Shown piece by piece: positions 10,770-23,500 of a stretch of 64,000 nucleotides of DNA. The stretch's first letter is position 1, and the number at the start of each line of letters is the position of its first letter. The notes under the pieces are model-generated. The model saw nothing but the letters and a program-made list of their open reading frames with translations, made no database searches and was not told the DNA's origin. Position numbers and translations under genes: made by a program. Origin of the DNA: Botryosphaeria dothidea (taxonomy: Eukaryota > Ascomycota > Dothideomycetes > Botryosphaeriales > Botryosphaeriaceae); NCBI GenBank assembly GCA_011503125.2, contig WWBZ02000051.1, positions 2,542,001 to 2,606,000 on the forward strand. The letters run 5' to 3'.

Positions 10770-11548
10770 GGGGAGTGGTCTTTACCGTCCTTTCGTCCAT
10801 TCCAGACACTTTCATTCATTCAGCTACGTTCTCCCGTCTCTTCAGCTGAAAATATGCACCGTAAAATGAGCCCGCCCAACATTACCCCCTCAATAATACC
10901 ACAACAACTTTAATAAACAAGGATACCGTAAATTTATATCGACTCTAAGAAATCCACTCTACGTGCCTATATGCTTCGAAGATTATCATCAAAGCCGATT
11001 CTCTTGGAATATCTAAAAAAAAAAATCGTTTTTATGTATAGAATAGGCTATTTTACAACATTAAAGAGAAAGTTAAGTAGTATCTCTTAGCGAATTTGAA
11101 GAAAATTCTGTTAGATATATGGCCGCGATGGTATCCACAGTGGTGTACGAACACTCATGGTCAATCAAATCGCGATGGTCCAGCCGGAGCTCGCGAAAGA
11201 GATCAACCAGGAAGGTACATTCATTGCTGAGTCTTTTGATTGCGGAAGTATATGTTAACAGGAGAAGGGTTCACCTGGGAGTACAAGTGTCTCTTTGGCG
11301 TTTCTCGCAACAGCCAGGATTCATCACTTATACCTGATGGTATCTTACACACCGCGTACTATGACTACTACTCATCGTTCAACCTGATTGGAGTGCCCGG
11401 TCTTATTCTCTGGTTCTTCTATGTGAAGCTGCCATCCGTCACGAGAATCCCGAACTGCCCACGTTCGCATCGGTACAGGTCATCTTTATCGGGAACACTG
11501 GAGCCGAGCATTGAATGTGGTAGATAGTTCGATGTATCGAAAGGAGAC
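10770..11548. other. Intergenic with an AT-rich block
   Basis: About 10880-11110 is visibly AT-rich with a ten-A run near 11020. No gene was recognised; two short frames at 11119-11527 on the plus strand carry no family signal. The AT-rich piece could be a fragment degraded by RIP-like mutation. Confidence 0.45.
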
Positions 11549-11908
11549 CTATCTTGGTGGTCCCAAATACACATCCACCTTTTTCAATGAGCCCAAATTC
11601 TTGAGTCCATCAACGGTACAGGAATTAACATTAGCACCCAGCTTGTAAAAATACTTTTTCTTCCGGATAGTAACGCCGATACAGAAGAGTTCAGTAGATG
11701 CAGAAGCTCGGTTTGGTTCAAACCCGAACTTATCGTCATGCCATTTGATGTTCCCAGAACCCCCACAAGACTTTTTCTTCAGATCGCACGGAAACTGTTC
11801 TCCTTTGGGGCATGAATCGGCTTTACTGCAGCCTTTGGGATTCCCAGCCGGGTCAGACGCAGCGGCAGACATTATGGTCAGAATAGAGAAGAGGGCAGCA
11901 ATCTTCAT
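11549..11908 (-). CDS. Small secreted cysteine-rich protein (119 aa)
   Basis: Single-exon frame with an N-terminal signal peptide (MKIAALFSILTIMSAAA, likely cut before or near SDPAG) and a basic mature domain of about 100 residues with six cysteines (GCSKADSCPKG, PCDLKKKSCGG, LFCIG, NSCTV). That suggests three disulfides. It ends KKVDVYLGPPR. No known family was recognised. Size and composition match secreted effector-like proteins of plant-associated fungi, or a small antimicrobial. Neighbouring sequence is gene-poor. Confidence 0.72.
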   Translation of the reverse strand: MKIAALFSILTIMSAAASDPAGNPKGCSKADSCPKGEQFPCDLKKKSCGGSGNIKWHDDKFGFEPNRASASTELFCIGVTIRKKKYFYKLGANVNSCTVDGLKNLGSLKKVDVYLGPPR

Positions 11909-13054
11909 CTTTGATAGATTTCCTATTGTAACATGAGTGATAAAGCATCACATGGGTATTTCTAGTCATTCTCACCGAAGTCTTAGACGATTATGCAGTA
12001 GTAAATGGTATCTACAAGAGATACAAGCGGTATCGATTTGGAAGAGCTCCTTTATGATCGTTGATAAAGCCTGTGTGAAGAGATAAACAGGAACAGAGCT
12101 CGAATTGGGATGCTGAAGATCCTATAGAAATACTTGGTCTCGTGTTTCAGCTTTCAATTTACAAAGCCAACTAAAACTATGGAACGCCAATAGGCCAATG
12201 GGAGCTTAACGTTTAGTTTATTCTTATTTTAGACCAAGCCACTCCACCAGGAACAATCAGCCTTTCCACGATTCCCCGCCAGATGCATTATTCAACATAC
12301 ATTCGGTCCGGATCTCATACAGCTTTCCGGCTGCTTCGAGAGATTTCTTTCTTCTCTTCGCCGAGGTTGATGCACGCGGACAAATTCTTTAGAGACAGCA
12401 TGGCCACGGCTTGTCCAGCATGACTCTGATTCCGCACCTCCATGTGACAAAACATTGAATTAGCCTGATCTGTTGATACTCAAACATAGCCATCAATGGG
12501 GCTTCAGAAAGACAATTCATGCCATAGGAAGTGCATGTTTTGAAAGCTGAGTCCACTGACGCGTTGGAATCCAAGAGAGCACATCATAAAACCCCCGGAA
12601 CCCATTCGTCTTTCCAAAAAAAAAAAAAAACTTCCAAGTAACTCACACTTCCACAAGAACGTTTCTGAACTTCCGTACAGAAGCCTAAACCCATTCACAT
12701 AAGCTTCCCAGAGAATCAACGGGCAAAATGATGTTTACCCGCTCCCTGAACTACCTCCCGGGTGGCCGCTTCACTGACGAAGCGAACGGATGGTGCATAG
12801 CCTACCGGCCTCCTGGTTACTACAGTGAGAGGATCGCGCAGGACCAGCAGCAGATGCGCAATCCAGAGTAATTTAGCACAGCACCCAGCGGGATCAACGG
12901 TCACTTCGGACCTTGGGTGGTGCTGAATACCTGACTCAAACATATTACAACGGAGAATATCACAGTTACGGAAAGCCGAATGCCCCGCTTGCCCGGGTGA
13001 CTGTTGCAGCCTCCCCTACCGTTGCCACCTGCCCCTGTGATATAGGCTCCATCT
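11909..13054. other. Intergenic, 1.1 kb
   Basis: A run of 15 A lies at 12616-12630. A 47-codon frame starts at 12727 (plus) but has no recognisable feature. Otherwise nothing. Confidence 0.5.
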
Positions 13055-14855
13055 TCACGAAAGCAAATTCAGATCCCACCACTTGCACCGCGCGCTCGCC
13101 GCCGGATCCGTCGTCACGCCGATGCCGCCCAAAGTCAACGCCACCACGCCGCGCGCCTCCCCGTACTCCGGAACGCTCGGCAGCCCGTCCACGGCGCTGG
13201 CCGGCGCGCCCGTCGCCGCGAAACTGGTGATGTAGTCCTGGATCACGAACGCAACCGTCTCGTTGACCGGCAGCGACGGGTCGCCGCTGGCGCTCGCCGC
13301 GCCCGGGTCGTAGTACGTGTACGGTACGTCCTGGCCGTGCAGGCCGGGAGAGACGGCGAACAGGTAGCCGTGAGTGTCGTTGCGCGCGGAGAGGAGGGCG
13401 TTGGCGTTGCAAGCCGTGCTGCCCTCGGCGAGTATGAGGGCGAGACGCTCAAAGGGGTTCTTGTACAGCGCGTCGGGGCCGTTGTAGACGGGCGGGTAAA
13501 GGGTTGCTGTGATGTAATCGACGACGTCTTGCGAGGTGTAGGGGAGCGTGGAGCGGACGAAGGCGTCCAATTCGGAATCCGTATGGATTGGAGGGGTACT
13601 GAAAAGGGATTCGTTGGTGTTGTGGGCGGCCATGAGCTTCACAGACTTGTCGAATTGGCCGTGGTTGAGGAGGGATTTGGGATCGCCAGTGACGAAATCC
13701 CCATCGATGGTTGGACCGAAACTGGCCAGGGCCCAGGAGGATTCCCACACCTGCAGCGCATTTGCGGCAATGACCTGCTCCGAGGAGAGCTGCCTAGCTT
13801 CTTCTAAACCGCTGACGTTGGCCGCCTTGAGGAACGTCTGGAAAGTTTTCTCTTGATAGTACGGCGAGGGAACTGGGAGCCAGGCAGGGGATTGAGCTAT
13901 AGCCTGCTGAAAGGGTGCTTTGGCTTGACCTCCGAATGCCGTGACCTGGTGCAAGACAGAGCCGCCGCCCGCTGACTGCCCGAGGACGGTAACACGGTTC
14001 TTGTCGCCACCGAAGAGGTGAATGTTATCCTGAACCCACTGGAGGGCAAACCTTTGATCATGCAGAGCAGCATTGGCAGTTCCGTTTTCCTGGAACGTCG
14101 GTCCTGAGAGCCATCCGAGCGCACCGAGGCGGTAATTCATAGCCACGTAGATGACTCCATCGGAGCAGTTGGTGATGCTACGCTGGAGTAATCCGCTGGG
14201 AGACCCTTCTGTCTCCTTTGAGCCAGCCGTGTAGCCTCCGCCTAACATATTCGTTAGCAATTGATTGAGCATTTGGGGTTGCGTCCACACCATAAATCCA
14301 AACGAGGACAGGAGCTCCAGCTCCATTGCTCTTGCTCTCGAATACTTTCCGTGGTACGATCACATCCAAAAAGAGGCAGTCCTCGGTCTCACGCGTATCC
14401 CTCGGGGAATCGCTGGGAATGTTGGAGCTTGGAACATCAGTGTAGGAAATATTGGGGATTACTCCGGTTGTCAAATATTGCCCAAGGAATTCCAGCGCAA
14501 CTGCATTCCATGCGGCGCGCGCTTGAGGACAAACGCGGCCGACGCTGCCGTCGTTGATAACAGAGCGATTGGTGACTGGAGGCGCGGGAGCTTTGAAGCG
14601 CAGATCGCCAACGGGCGGAGCGGCATATCTGATGTTGGAGAAGTTGTAGTAGGCGCGGGATTCCTAGAACAGGTGAGTGGAAAGTTCAAAATGATACGAT
14701 TTTGGGATATTTACGTTGAATCCCGAGGCTCGGTAGAGCTCATAGCCTAGATCAACAACGGGCAGCGACGTCGATACAATTTGAGCGGATGTAAGGATTG
14801 CGGAGCACAAAACGCCAGAAGCTACAGCCCGGATATAGGGGCGTTGAAGCATCAT
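13055..14855 (-). CDS. Secreted type-B carboxylesterase/lipase
   Basis: Three exons on the minus strand: 14855-14715, 14663-14291, 14241-13055 (introns 51 and 49 bp), 566 residues. It begins with a hydrophobic leader (SGVLCSAILTSAQ). The alpha/beta-hydrolase core of the type-B family follows: YYNFSNIRYAAPPVGDLRF, EDCLFLDVIVPR, VLVWIYGGGYTAGS (oxyanion region), VIYVAMNYRLGALGWLSG, the nucleophile elbow GQSAGGGSVL, and a late HGQDVPYTYYDPG that supplies the catalytic His. It ends CKWWDLNLLS, a usual family terminus. Several NxS/T sequons support secretion. The likely reaction is hydrolysis of carboxylic esters or lipids; substrate is not deducible. The start is the first of two adjacent ATGs before the leader. 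Confidence 0.88.
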
Positions 14856-16571
14856 TTTCAGCAAAGCGATGCGAATTTCAAAACGAGCGGGCCCAGACAG
14901 AGGAGCTGGTAGGATATCAGGCACACAAATATTTCGAAGAGGGGCTATGCAGCATAGAATATCATTCCGCCTGCCCGTGGAAGCAATTCGCTGGCCGACT
15001 GTAGGATCCGATCGGTGATGCGGCAGTAGAAACAATACGACATGTGACGTGGGAAGAGCACAGAAAGCATTGTGGCTTACCAGATCAAGTAAATTGTGCA
15101 ACACACCTGTGCATAAGGGTGCCGAGCAGATGACGAAGAATGAAACTTTTGTTCAAGAATGGGAGTTGAGGTAGGAGCGTCGTATGAAAGCGCACGTGCG
15201 AGCTCGGCTCTTAAATCGTACATTAGGCTGCAATCGGTACGTGAAAAGGCTAAAACCGGGGCATTTAGTGTTGCTCCCGCCGCTGGTCACAGCACAGGAG
15301 AGTTTGCAGCTGGGCACCAGCGTACGGCAGGAAGCAGGGGGGCCTGTCTATCAGATCGTTTGGTCCTAAGGAGGGATTGCCCCACGAGATTCGTATAATG
15401 GAAATGCTAAGCCCCTTCGGAGACGTTTTCATGAGAAAAAGCATCATATTGAGGCTCAAGGAGTCATCCCTGAGCAGCGCAGTGCCTGCAAGTGTGTACA
15501 CAACAGAGGAAAGATCAGGCGGGGGTTGAGAGAATTTTGGGCGTTGCCGAAAAGCAAGAGCGAGCCGGAATGGCCTGGCGTCATCGGCTTGAGACAACGT
15601 TTATGAAGCGATAAAAATACCCCCGGAAGCTTAATTGCAAGAGCAGAATTGTGGCAACCACCTACTCTGCGCGCTGTGCCTTCCCTACGTATTATGATGC
15701 AATATTGGCCGAAACACCCACGGACATACAAGCAATCATTTTCGAAAGCAGATTGGCGAAGACGGTGGCAAGCCTTGGGACAAATTCATCCACCAACTTC
15801 TGAGCCGAGTTTCAGTCCTTAAGCCAGTAACCCAGCCAATCACGCACCCGCGTGCATGCCTCAGTGCAAGCGAACAGCTTTGGAATGGTGTCAGGAACGC
15901 CGCTCAGCCTTCCGTGCCGCTGTGAACTCTACCTTGTACAACATAATAACCTCTCTGAGCTAAAGGCCGGCCGAGTCAGAGCTGACGTCTCAGTGCAATG
16001 ACAAAAATGGCATAAGCTCACGTCCGGATTGATGCAACATGAGCGGCGACCTGTTCAACGGACTCGGAAAGATGCGGCAAGAGGCGTATTCAAAACGCAA
16101 GGGCCTGACAAGGCCCGGGCTGTCTTTGTGCTTAAGGGCCGTGCATCATGGTCTGAGGGTGCTTGTTTATATGCGTCAGATGCATTTATTTGCTCGGCAA
16201 TGATCCACTACCCGCTCGTAAGCTCCAGCCTTTCCACACTGCTGTCGATAGCCACTGAGGCCCTTTGCCAGACGAAACACTTTGTCAATTTGGATAATTC
16301 GACAGAGGACCTTCACTCAGATGCGTTCCGGCCTGCATTGTTAGCATGGGTACAATCTCGCTTCTGCTACGATTCACAACAATCCGCCCTTCACAGTCGC
16401 TATTGCGCCGCGCCGAAAGGAGAGCCATACTGTTCAGATACTGCTCGTCGTCATGGAATAACATTCCCTCCCGCTCACCAGCACATTATATTTGTATTAT
16501 ATCGACTAAGGCTGTCGGTGGCTTTGAAGATCACTCAGGAAAGGAGACACACTGACTGGGAGCCTTAACAG
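14856..16571. other. Intergenic, 1.7 kb
   Basis: No supported gene. A 179-codon frame at 16029-16568 (plus) has no signal, motif or convincing composition and I do not call it. Confidence 0.5.
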
Positions 16572-16703
16572 ATACACTGGTCTGTCTCATGGCTCTACGC
16601 CATAAACGTCTTTCTGGTCAAGACGACCATTCTACTCCTCTACCGTCGGATATTCATCGGTCGAGCACCTGGCGCGACGGCCGTCGCATGCCGTGAAGAC
16701 TGA
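16572..16703 (+). pseudogene. Fragment of a fungal rhodopsin-like integral membrane protein
   Basis: The frame reads IHWSVSWLYAINVFLVKTTI then LLLYRRIF, the very conserved helix (K-xxILLLY-RIF) of the large fungal family of seven-helix membrane proteins with the rhodopsin-like domain. An acceptor-like AACAG precedes it and a TGA closes it at 16701. No preceding or following helices were found nearby, so this is probably an isolated exon-sized remnant. Short length limits confidence. Confidence 0.35.
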
Positions 16704-17499
16704 TCCAAAAATGCCCGACCTCTTCACCGAACTTACCGCCGGGGCATGGGAATACTATCAAGGGGTCGACGACGGTCGATCTGCGGTCGACTCGGGGGTG
16801 TGTCAGCGAGTCATCGGTCTACGCCGGAGGCGGGCAGCGAGGAGTTGTTTCGGGATGGGATTTGGCGGAGTAATATCGACATTGGTCCGCTTGTGCGACT
16901 ATGTCCGCAGAGACAAATGAATGATAGATGGAACGTATTCTCCTTGTGCAATTTAAATGCCGAAGTTCCAGGGAGTCGCGGAGGGGGTATGGCGAGGACT
17001 GGCAACGGAGAAAATATCAGTACGATCCCAAGTCTCTCCCTCCACTCCTGATCAAAGCATTCATGGCTGACACTGTAAACAGCACGAGGAGAAATCTTCC
17101 AGACTCCCAACACGGTACGTCAGCGCTCATTGGCGAAGCTTCAGCAAAAACCCTTGCACTAGCATGCAGGCGCACGCTGCACGCTGCCCGAAGGAAACGA
17201 AGTCACCATGCATTAGCGAAGCCGCCAACGACCGTTGATGCCACTGCCACGACACGCAGCTCACTCCAGCCTGCCCAGACCTGCATCCGCGCAAAAACGA
17301 TGCAGCGCATAGGGACGCTCCACGCAGGCCTTCAGCCGCAGCCACCCATGTCAAAACCCGCCATTCGCGAGCGGGCCAGTCCGCCCTCCCTCTCGCCATT
17401 TAGAGGCCGTCATGGCCGTGTGCTGCGGATGATGGTAGAGGCGATCGCACGGTCACCTCTCTTTTGTTTCCCCACCATTTGTTCCATGTTCTTCTTCAG
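16704..17499. other. Intergenic, upstream of the STAND-N protein
   Basis: No gene recognised. The last few hundred bases probably include the promoter of the gene starting at 17500. Confidence 0.45.
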
Positions 17500-17900
17500 A
17501 TGGCCGAACTCGTCGCTTCGATAATAGCGCTGGCCGGCACGGGCGCCGCCCTCGCGCGCTCGCTGTACAGCGTCGCCGACGCCGTCGGCCCATCGTCATC
17601 GTCACCGTCGTCGGGCACCAGCAGCAGCAAGGATGCCCGCCTCGTCGCCGCCGAGGTGGCCCTGTTTTCACACTCGCTCAGCGAGCTGACGCACCACCTG
17701 GGGAAGCCGTCGAGCACGGCAGCCGCGCAAAGAGGGGGAGGGCTCTACGAAACCGCGCTCGTGCTGTACGACGCCTGCCGGCGCGTGCTGGAAGAGCTGA
17801 GGGCCGAGATCCCGGACGGCGGGCTGTTCGGTGGTGGTGGTGGTGTTGGAGCAGCGGCGCGGCGCGGCTCGGCGGCGACGGCCACCAGCAACAAGTCATC

Positions 17901-17949
<49 letters not shown>

Positions 17950-19790
17950 TTCCCGGCGCGCATGCGTTGGCTGTTCCACAAGCCGAAGATGCGCCATCTC
18001 CGGCTGGAGCTGGAGTCGCTGAAGACGGTGCTGGTGCTGCTCGTGGCGGCGCTAAACTACGACGAGGCGTCGCGCTCCGAGGCACCGCTGGCAATAACGT
18101 GAGAGCAAAAATAAAAAAAAATTCCCGCAAAAACTAGAGAATTTGCCGGCTAATTGGTGCTTTTCGATCTCAAAGCGACCCGCTGCGCGAGCACGTCACG
18201 ACCTTCCTCATCGCAGCCGAACACGCGGCGGCGCGGGTCATGGAGAGCGTCGAGGCGCTGTCGAGCGCGGCCGAGTCCGAGGTGCACAAGGACTTCCAGG
18301 ACGTCTTCAACAACGGCCTGCCACCCACGCCCCTCGACGCCGTCGCCGATGCCTCCGAGCACCGCTCGGCCTCGTCCACCACCGGCAGCGCGCCGCCGAC
18401 CGAGAGCTCGGAGGTGCCGCCGCCACGAACGCCCATGACGCCCGTGAGCGCTGCTGAGACGACGACGCGAAACAATGCCGCGGTGCTGTATAGCCCTAGC
18501 TGGCAGTCCGAGCGGGTTGAGCCCCGGCAAGGCGGGTCGGTGGCCACTGTGTACGAGCGTCTGCGCCGCGCTGGCATCGTGGGGCCCGCGGTTTTTGCCG
18601 CCGCGCATCCGTGGAGTGGAATGTCAGCGGGTCGCATCACGGTGGAGCGGCTGCTGGGTGACGGGGGCTCTGCGTTCGATGCGCTGAGCGATGCTCTGAA
18701 GCTGCGGGCGCAGCGCATGGCGTACCTGTTCGCGCTGGATGTGTTGGATGCTCGGCCGCCGGCGCATTGGACTTGGGATTCCGTCCGTCACGGCGGCACC
18801 TCGGCGAGGAACAGGAAGAGATCTGATGCTCGTCGCTTCGAGGAGGAGCACAGAGACCGGAGGGGCTCGTCGGTGCATAGGAAACCCAAGCCGTCTGGCG
18901 AACGGAACGCGAGCCTGAATCCATGGAACGTGGAGCCGAGGCTGGAGGAAGGTGTTGTGTTCGGTGATGATGGCCGTGTTCCTGATGAGCGTCCGGCATC
19001 TTCTATTCATACTGACTACCAGGTTTCGGAGGATCTCTCTGCTAGGCTTGCTCGTCTTGAAGAACTCTTGGCCAACCACGTCAGCTCTGTCCGGGGAGAA
19101 AAAGGTGAAGGTGCAAGAAGTGGTAGCTCCATGCAGGAGCAAAGTCCGCTCCGCGCAGATGAAGAAAAAGAAGGATTTCGCAACGCAAACGAGGGTTCCG
19201 AGGCTGGTGCGGACCAGGAAAAAGAAATGTGTCAGGTGAAGAAAAAAGAATCCAAAGAGTCCACAAAAGACATGAACACGCCACCGGACCCTTCACCTGC
19301 GGAGAGTAGGTCCATCGTTGACAGGTCGGAACATTTAGATATTGAAAACACAAATCATGCGTTGAATGAGGAAGACGCACCTGTGCTAAAAGCAGAAAGC
19401 CCGAAGGAAGAGACATCGCCACATGAAAGAGTTCGGGAAAGATTTGAACGCTCACGCTGGGAGAGAAAAAGAAATGTAGCAGGAGATAAGAGAAAAGTGG
19501 CAGAGGAGCAGACGAATACAGTAGAGGAAAAGCAAAAGCAAGATCAAGAGCTCGAACCTAGAACCTACCAGCCTTCCAGTCAGTCTCATCCACAACAAGA
19601 CCAAAAACAGGCTACGCCCAAGTCAGAAGAAGAGGATATAGACCTGCACCCAGGGTTCCGCCTGCCGGACCTGCAGGGTGCGAGAATAAAGCGGCAAGCC
19701 GAAGTCCACAAACCAAGCACACGAGCCGCATCCCTCGACATTCCTCGGCGTAGGTGCAAACTCGGCCAGCACCTGCATGCGGCTTCTTAG
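17500..19790 (+). CDS. Fungal STAND-type N-terminal-domain protein with polyserine tract and charged tail
   Basis: Two exons, 17500-18098 and 18176-19790, joined in phase (donor GTGAGA, acceptor CAAAG), giving 737 residues. The start MAELVASIIALAGTGAALAR, then ARLVAAEVALFSHSLSELTH and ALVLYDACRRVLEELRAEIP, resembles the helical N-terminal domain of fungal STAND/NLR proteins. KMRHLRLELESLKTVLVLLV and DPLREHVTTFLIAAEHAAAR continue it. A run of about 17 serines is encoded by a TCG microsatellite (17902-17948). The region after residue about 300 is low-complexity, rich in E, K, S and Q, with helical stretches (DLSARLARLEELLANH; FERSRWERKRNV). There is no NTPase domain, so it is a stand-alone adaptor-like version. 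Function unknown. Confidence 0.78.
17902..17948 (+). repeat. (TCG)n microsatellite, about 15.7 units, coding
   Basis: Uninterrupted TCG repeat inside the gene at 17500-19790, translated as serine. Its length is likely variable between isolates. Confidence 0.9.
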
Positions 19791-20542
19791 TTAATAGACA
19801 CAGGATATCCCTCGTCCCTTACATCGGCTCGGCCAGCGCTTGCACCGGCTCCCGTATCGACGGAACCCGTCTCACCCGCATTATCAACATCCGCGTCCGT
19901 ACGAGCATTTTCTTCACCGGTGATGGCCCGGTCAGTGTACAACCGGAGCCACACGTCTGTATCGACGGAGCTAGTGGGTGCTGGGCCACAGAGACAGCCG
20001 TCATCAAGGCCCGGCAAGGATTGGCATCACTTAAAGAAAAAGGGAATCCTGCCAAACGCTGACGCTCGATAAGAATTTTCTAGCTTGCAACCAAGACAGA
20101 TAGTCTGACCCAAATGTAAAGCAGAGAGGGATCATACCGATGTATTGTCCGGGCCACTCATCCTCGATGACTCTCCACATCCTTTCGAAATCACAAAGAC
20201 CGAAATTGAGATGAGAGGAAATGGAGCACCGATAAAATTTTCCGGATTTCGATTTCGAAGTCCAACTTCGAATCCCGTTCGCTCTTCTGTCGAGCTTACC
20301 CCCCTGATTCCATGATGTGATATCTCCATCCCAATCTCCCGAGTAGGCGCCAAGCTCCCAGCCCAAAATATACCAAGGTCCAAATTCCCCAATCCCGAAT
20401 ATGGACAAGAAAACCCTACTCGTATATTACAATCCCTCCTTTCCAAACCATTATCCATGCGAGCCCCTTCCCTCGATGTGAAAATTCCAACTTTTGATAC
20501 ATCCACGCACTTCCCTTCTTCGCCACCAAACACACATCTCCC
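19791..20542. other. Intergenic between convergent genes
   Basis: Nothing recognised. Frames at 20031-20533 on the minus strand show no coding character. Confidence 0.45.
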
Positions 20543-23500
20543 TTAACTCACCTCCCCAACAACCGGTCCAAACGGCACCGTTCCCACTCCATCCGCACCA
20601 CCACCAGAATCTCTTCCCTCACCGGCGCCGCCATTCGCGACCCAGTTGTCCAACAGCCTGCCCACCTCCCTAAAGCTCACCGGCTTCGTCATGTACAAAT
20701 CAAACCCACTCGTAAACGCCTCGCTCTGGTCCCTGCCGCTCGCGAGGCCCGTCAGCGCCACGATCAAGCTGGGCGGAGATCTCTCGTGCGGGGGCCGGCC
20801 GGCGCCAAAGTCGGCCTCGATGGCGCGGATGCGGCGGGTGGCCTCGAAGCCGTTCATGGTGGGCATGCTGATGTCCATGAAGACGATGTCGGGCGGGTGC
20901 GCATCGGCGAGCAGTGACGAGAAGAGTTGGACCGCCTGCGCGCCGTCGGCGGCCGAGTGGATCGCCGTGTAGGAGCGCTTGCGCATGAACGTCTGCAGCA
21001 GGCGCAGGTTGACGGCGTTGTCGTCGACGAGCAGCAGGCGCGGGGTGCGCGCCGCCGGTGGCGGCTGCGCGAGGGAGAGCCTTTTCGGCGTGGGCGTCGT
21101 GGAGGCGTCGCGCGAGGAGGCGGTGGCGGCGGAGACGGAGGATTTGCGGTTGGGAGCGGAGTTCATGGCGACACCCTGGGCGCTCATGGGGGAGGCTGGA
21201 GGCGCTTCGTAGAGGAGGCGTTCTTGGGGTGTCCAGGACATGGTTCGGCTGTGCTCGAATGGAGGTCGGTCGTGAGATGGGATGAAGGAGGGTGATATTG
21301 CGCCGTCGTCTGCTTGGGCGGTTGAAGGATCCGGAAAAGGGAACTCTTCGTTTTGTTCGACTGGTGGTACGGCGTCGGGAGGTGGCAGCGTATCCATCGC
21401 CATATGAGCATTCATGCTGTCTTCATTACCGAGGATATCTCCTTGGTGGAGGACGTTGATGGTTTCCGGTTGCTTTGTGCCGGTCTCGAGCGTGATTTGT
21501 TCGACGTGTGTCACCATTTCATCGATGGCCAGATCTCCTCTTGAATCGGGTGAGACTGCAGAATCCGCCACACTCCCAGAGTTCTTCTTTACTCGTCGTT
21601 CAAACACATTTTGCAATGCTCTAGCCAGCTTGTACGGCCCGACCGGCCGGGACAAATACTCCAAATGGACATGCTTCATGAGCTCATCCGTGACAGCATG
21701 CCTGGTGGCACTTGCACGGACAACTATGAGCATCGGACCATCCGCAAGGTTGCTGTTCAAACTCGGACAGGCCTGGATCAACTTTGGTAGATCAACTTCG
21801 TCGACCGCGATGAGATCAGTCTTGGTTTCGGGATGCCAATCTTCTATCCTGGCAAAGCCATACCAATCCGTCAAAAAGCATTCGAGCGATTCTCTGGCGA
21901 TATCCAGCGCACGGGTGGTGACAGGGTTCGTAAGACTGTCGAGATCTGATGACTTGAATAGAGCCGCGGTCATTCCGGTAGCCATTTCCTTGACGTGGTT
22001 TACGCTGTTTAGGATTGGACGTTCTATGCTCCCAGAAGAAGAAGATATTGGAGCCGACGCCGGCGTTGTCGTCGAATTAGTACCACTACTTCCACCCTTG
22101 ACCATCGGAAGGGTTACGACCACCTCAGTCCCTACACCTAGAGCGCTTCTGACGTTGATTTCGCCATTGAGCATATCCACAATGGACCTCACTAGGGAAA
22201 GACCGAGACCAGTTCCGGGATTCAAAGGCGATTCCTGTGCGAAGGGCGTAAATAACTTCGTCCTCAAATACTCCGGCGAGATTCCCTGTCCTGAGTCGGA
22301 TATCGTGAGTGTCACAATGCTCGTTGCTGGAGGGTCTTGGTTGGTGTCTCTTCTTTGTAGCGGCGGATCCTTGATATCCTTCGCAGTCAAGCTAACCTGG
22401 ATGAAACCTTGTTTAGTGTACTTGATTGCATTTCCAAAGAGGTTCATGACAATTCGTCGGAAAGCACCCGGCTGGGTGACAAAGTCCCAACGGCGCGCCT
22501 CGAGGTTCATGATGATCTCAACTTCTGGCCTCTTTACAGCCGCGGGAGTTCCATCTCCCAGCTCTCCCAGATTTCGGTTGGGACTGGGTAACAAAACTCT
22601 GTCATCTTGGCCCTCGAATGTCGTTATATCCCGGAAAACATGACCCAAGGCAACCCCTGCGACAACCTCTTCTGTTATGGCTGCAAGATCGATAGCATCA
22701 TAGATGTTCAGGGAAGGCTGTTGAATTATCGGATGTACCGTATTTGGCGTCGTTTCTTTCCGGTTCTTTCTTGCCTTACGAATGTTTCGCTCGAAAGAGT
22801 TGATCTTCGAGTAGTCCAGGACCATGTTGATCGTGTCCAAAAGTGTCCTTGCGCAACTGTCTGCGGTAGACACCAGGGCCTTCTGGTACGAGGAGCATTC
22901 TGTATCTTCGAGAAACTCGCATGATGCGAGAATTCCGTGAAGTGGCGAGCGCAGCTCATGCGATATCGATCCGATAAAATCGCTCTTCTGTTGATCTGCA
23001 ACAATCGTCGCAAGACGAGCAACCTCAGTCATAACACATGAACAAAAGGCTATTGAGTGCAGGAAGTCCGGGGTGTGGGAAAATGTCCGGAAGTCGGATG
23101 TGTTGTACGCGAAGCATGCGACCCACGATTCGATTTGCACGTCCCAAAGAGGGACAAAAATGACTTGTCGCGCTCCAGGAAAGTGTTTCGCGAGGATTGC
23201 AGCCTCACTTTTTGACGGCAATTGCCGTCTGGCGTTCGCAGGAATCGAGTAGAAATCCGCCGAGAGTGACTCCTCCCCTGACGATCCTTGACTGAGTCCG
23301 TCGTCGCCAAAACTGTAGAGCTTACCCCGGGGGTGACGCTTGATCAACTTTGCCAAATCTCCTGGTGGAAGTGGCATGAATGATTGCCGGCTAGCTCCCT
23401 GATCATCGTCATTCGTTGTGGGGGATTCCACATGCGCTAAAAGCTCGACTGAATGGCCAGAATCAGCAAAGGCGGGAGGATTCTCAAAGGACTGTTCCGT

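Noticed and set aside
16029..16568. 179-codon plus-strand frame
   Set aside because: No motif, signal or splice-consistent extension; composition looks random.
21414..22643. 409-codon plus-strand frame
   Set aside because: Antisense to the histidine kinase coding exon; no independent evidence.
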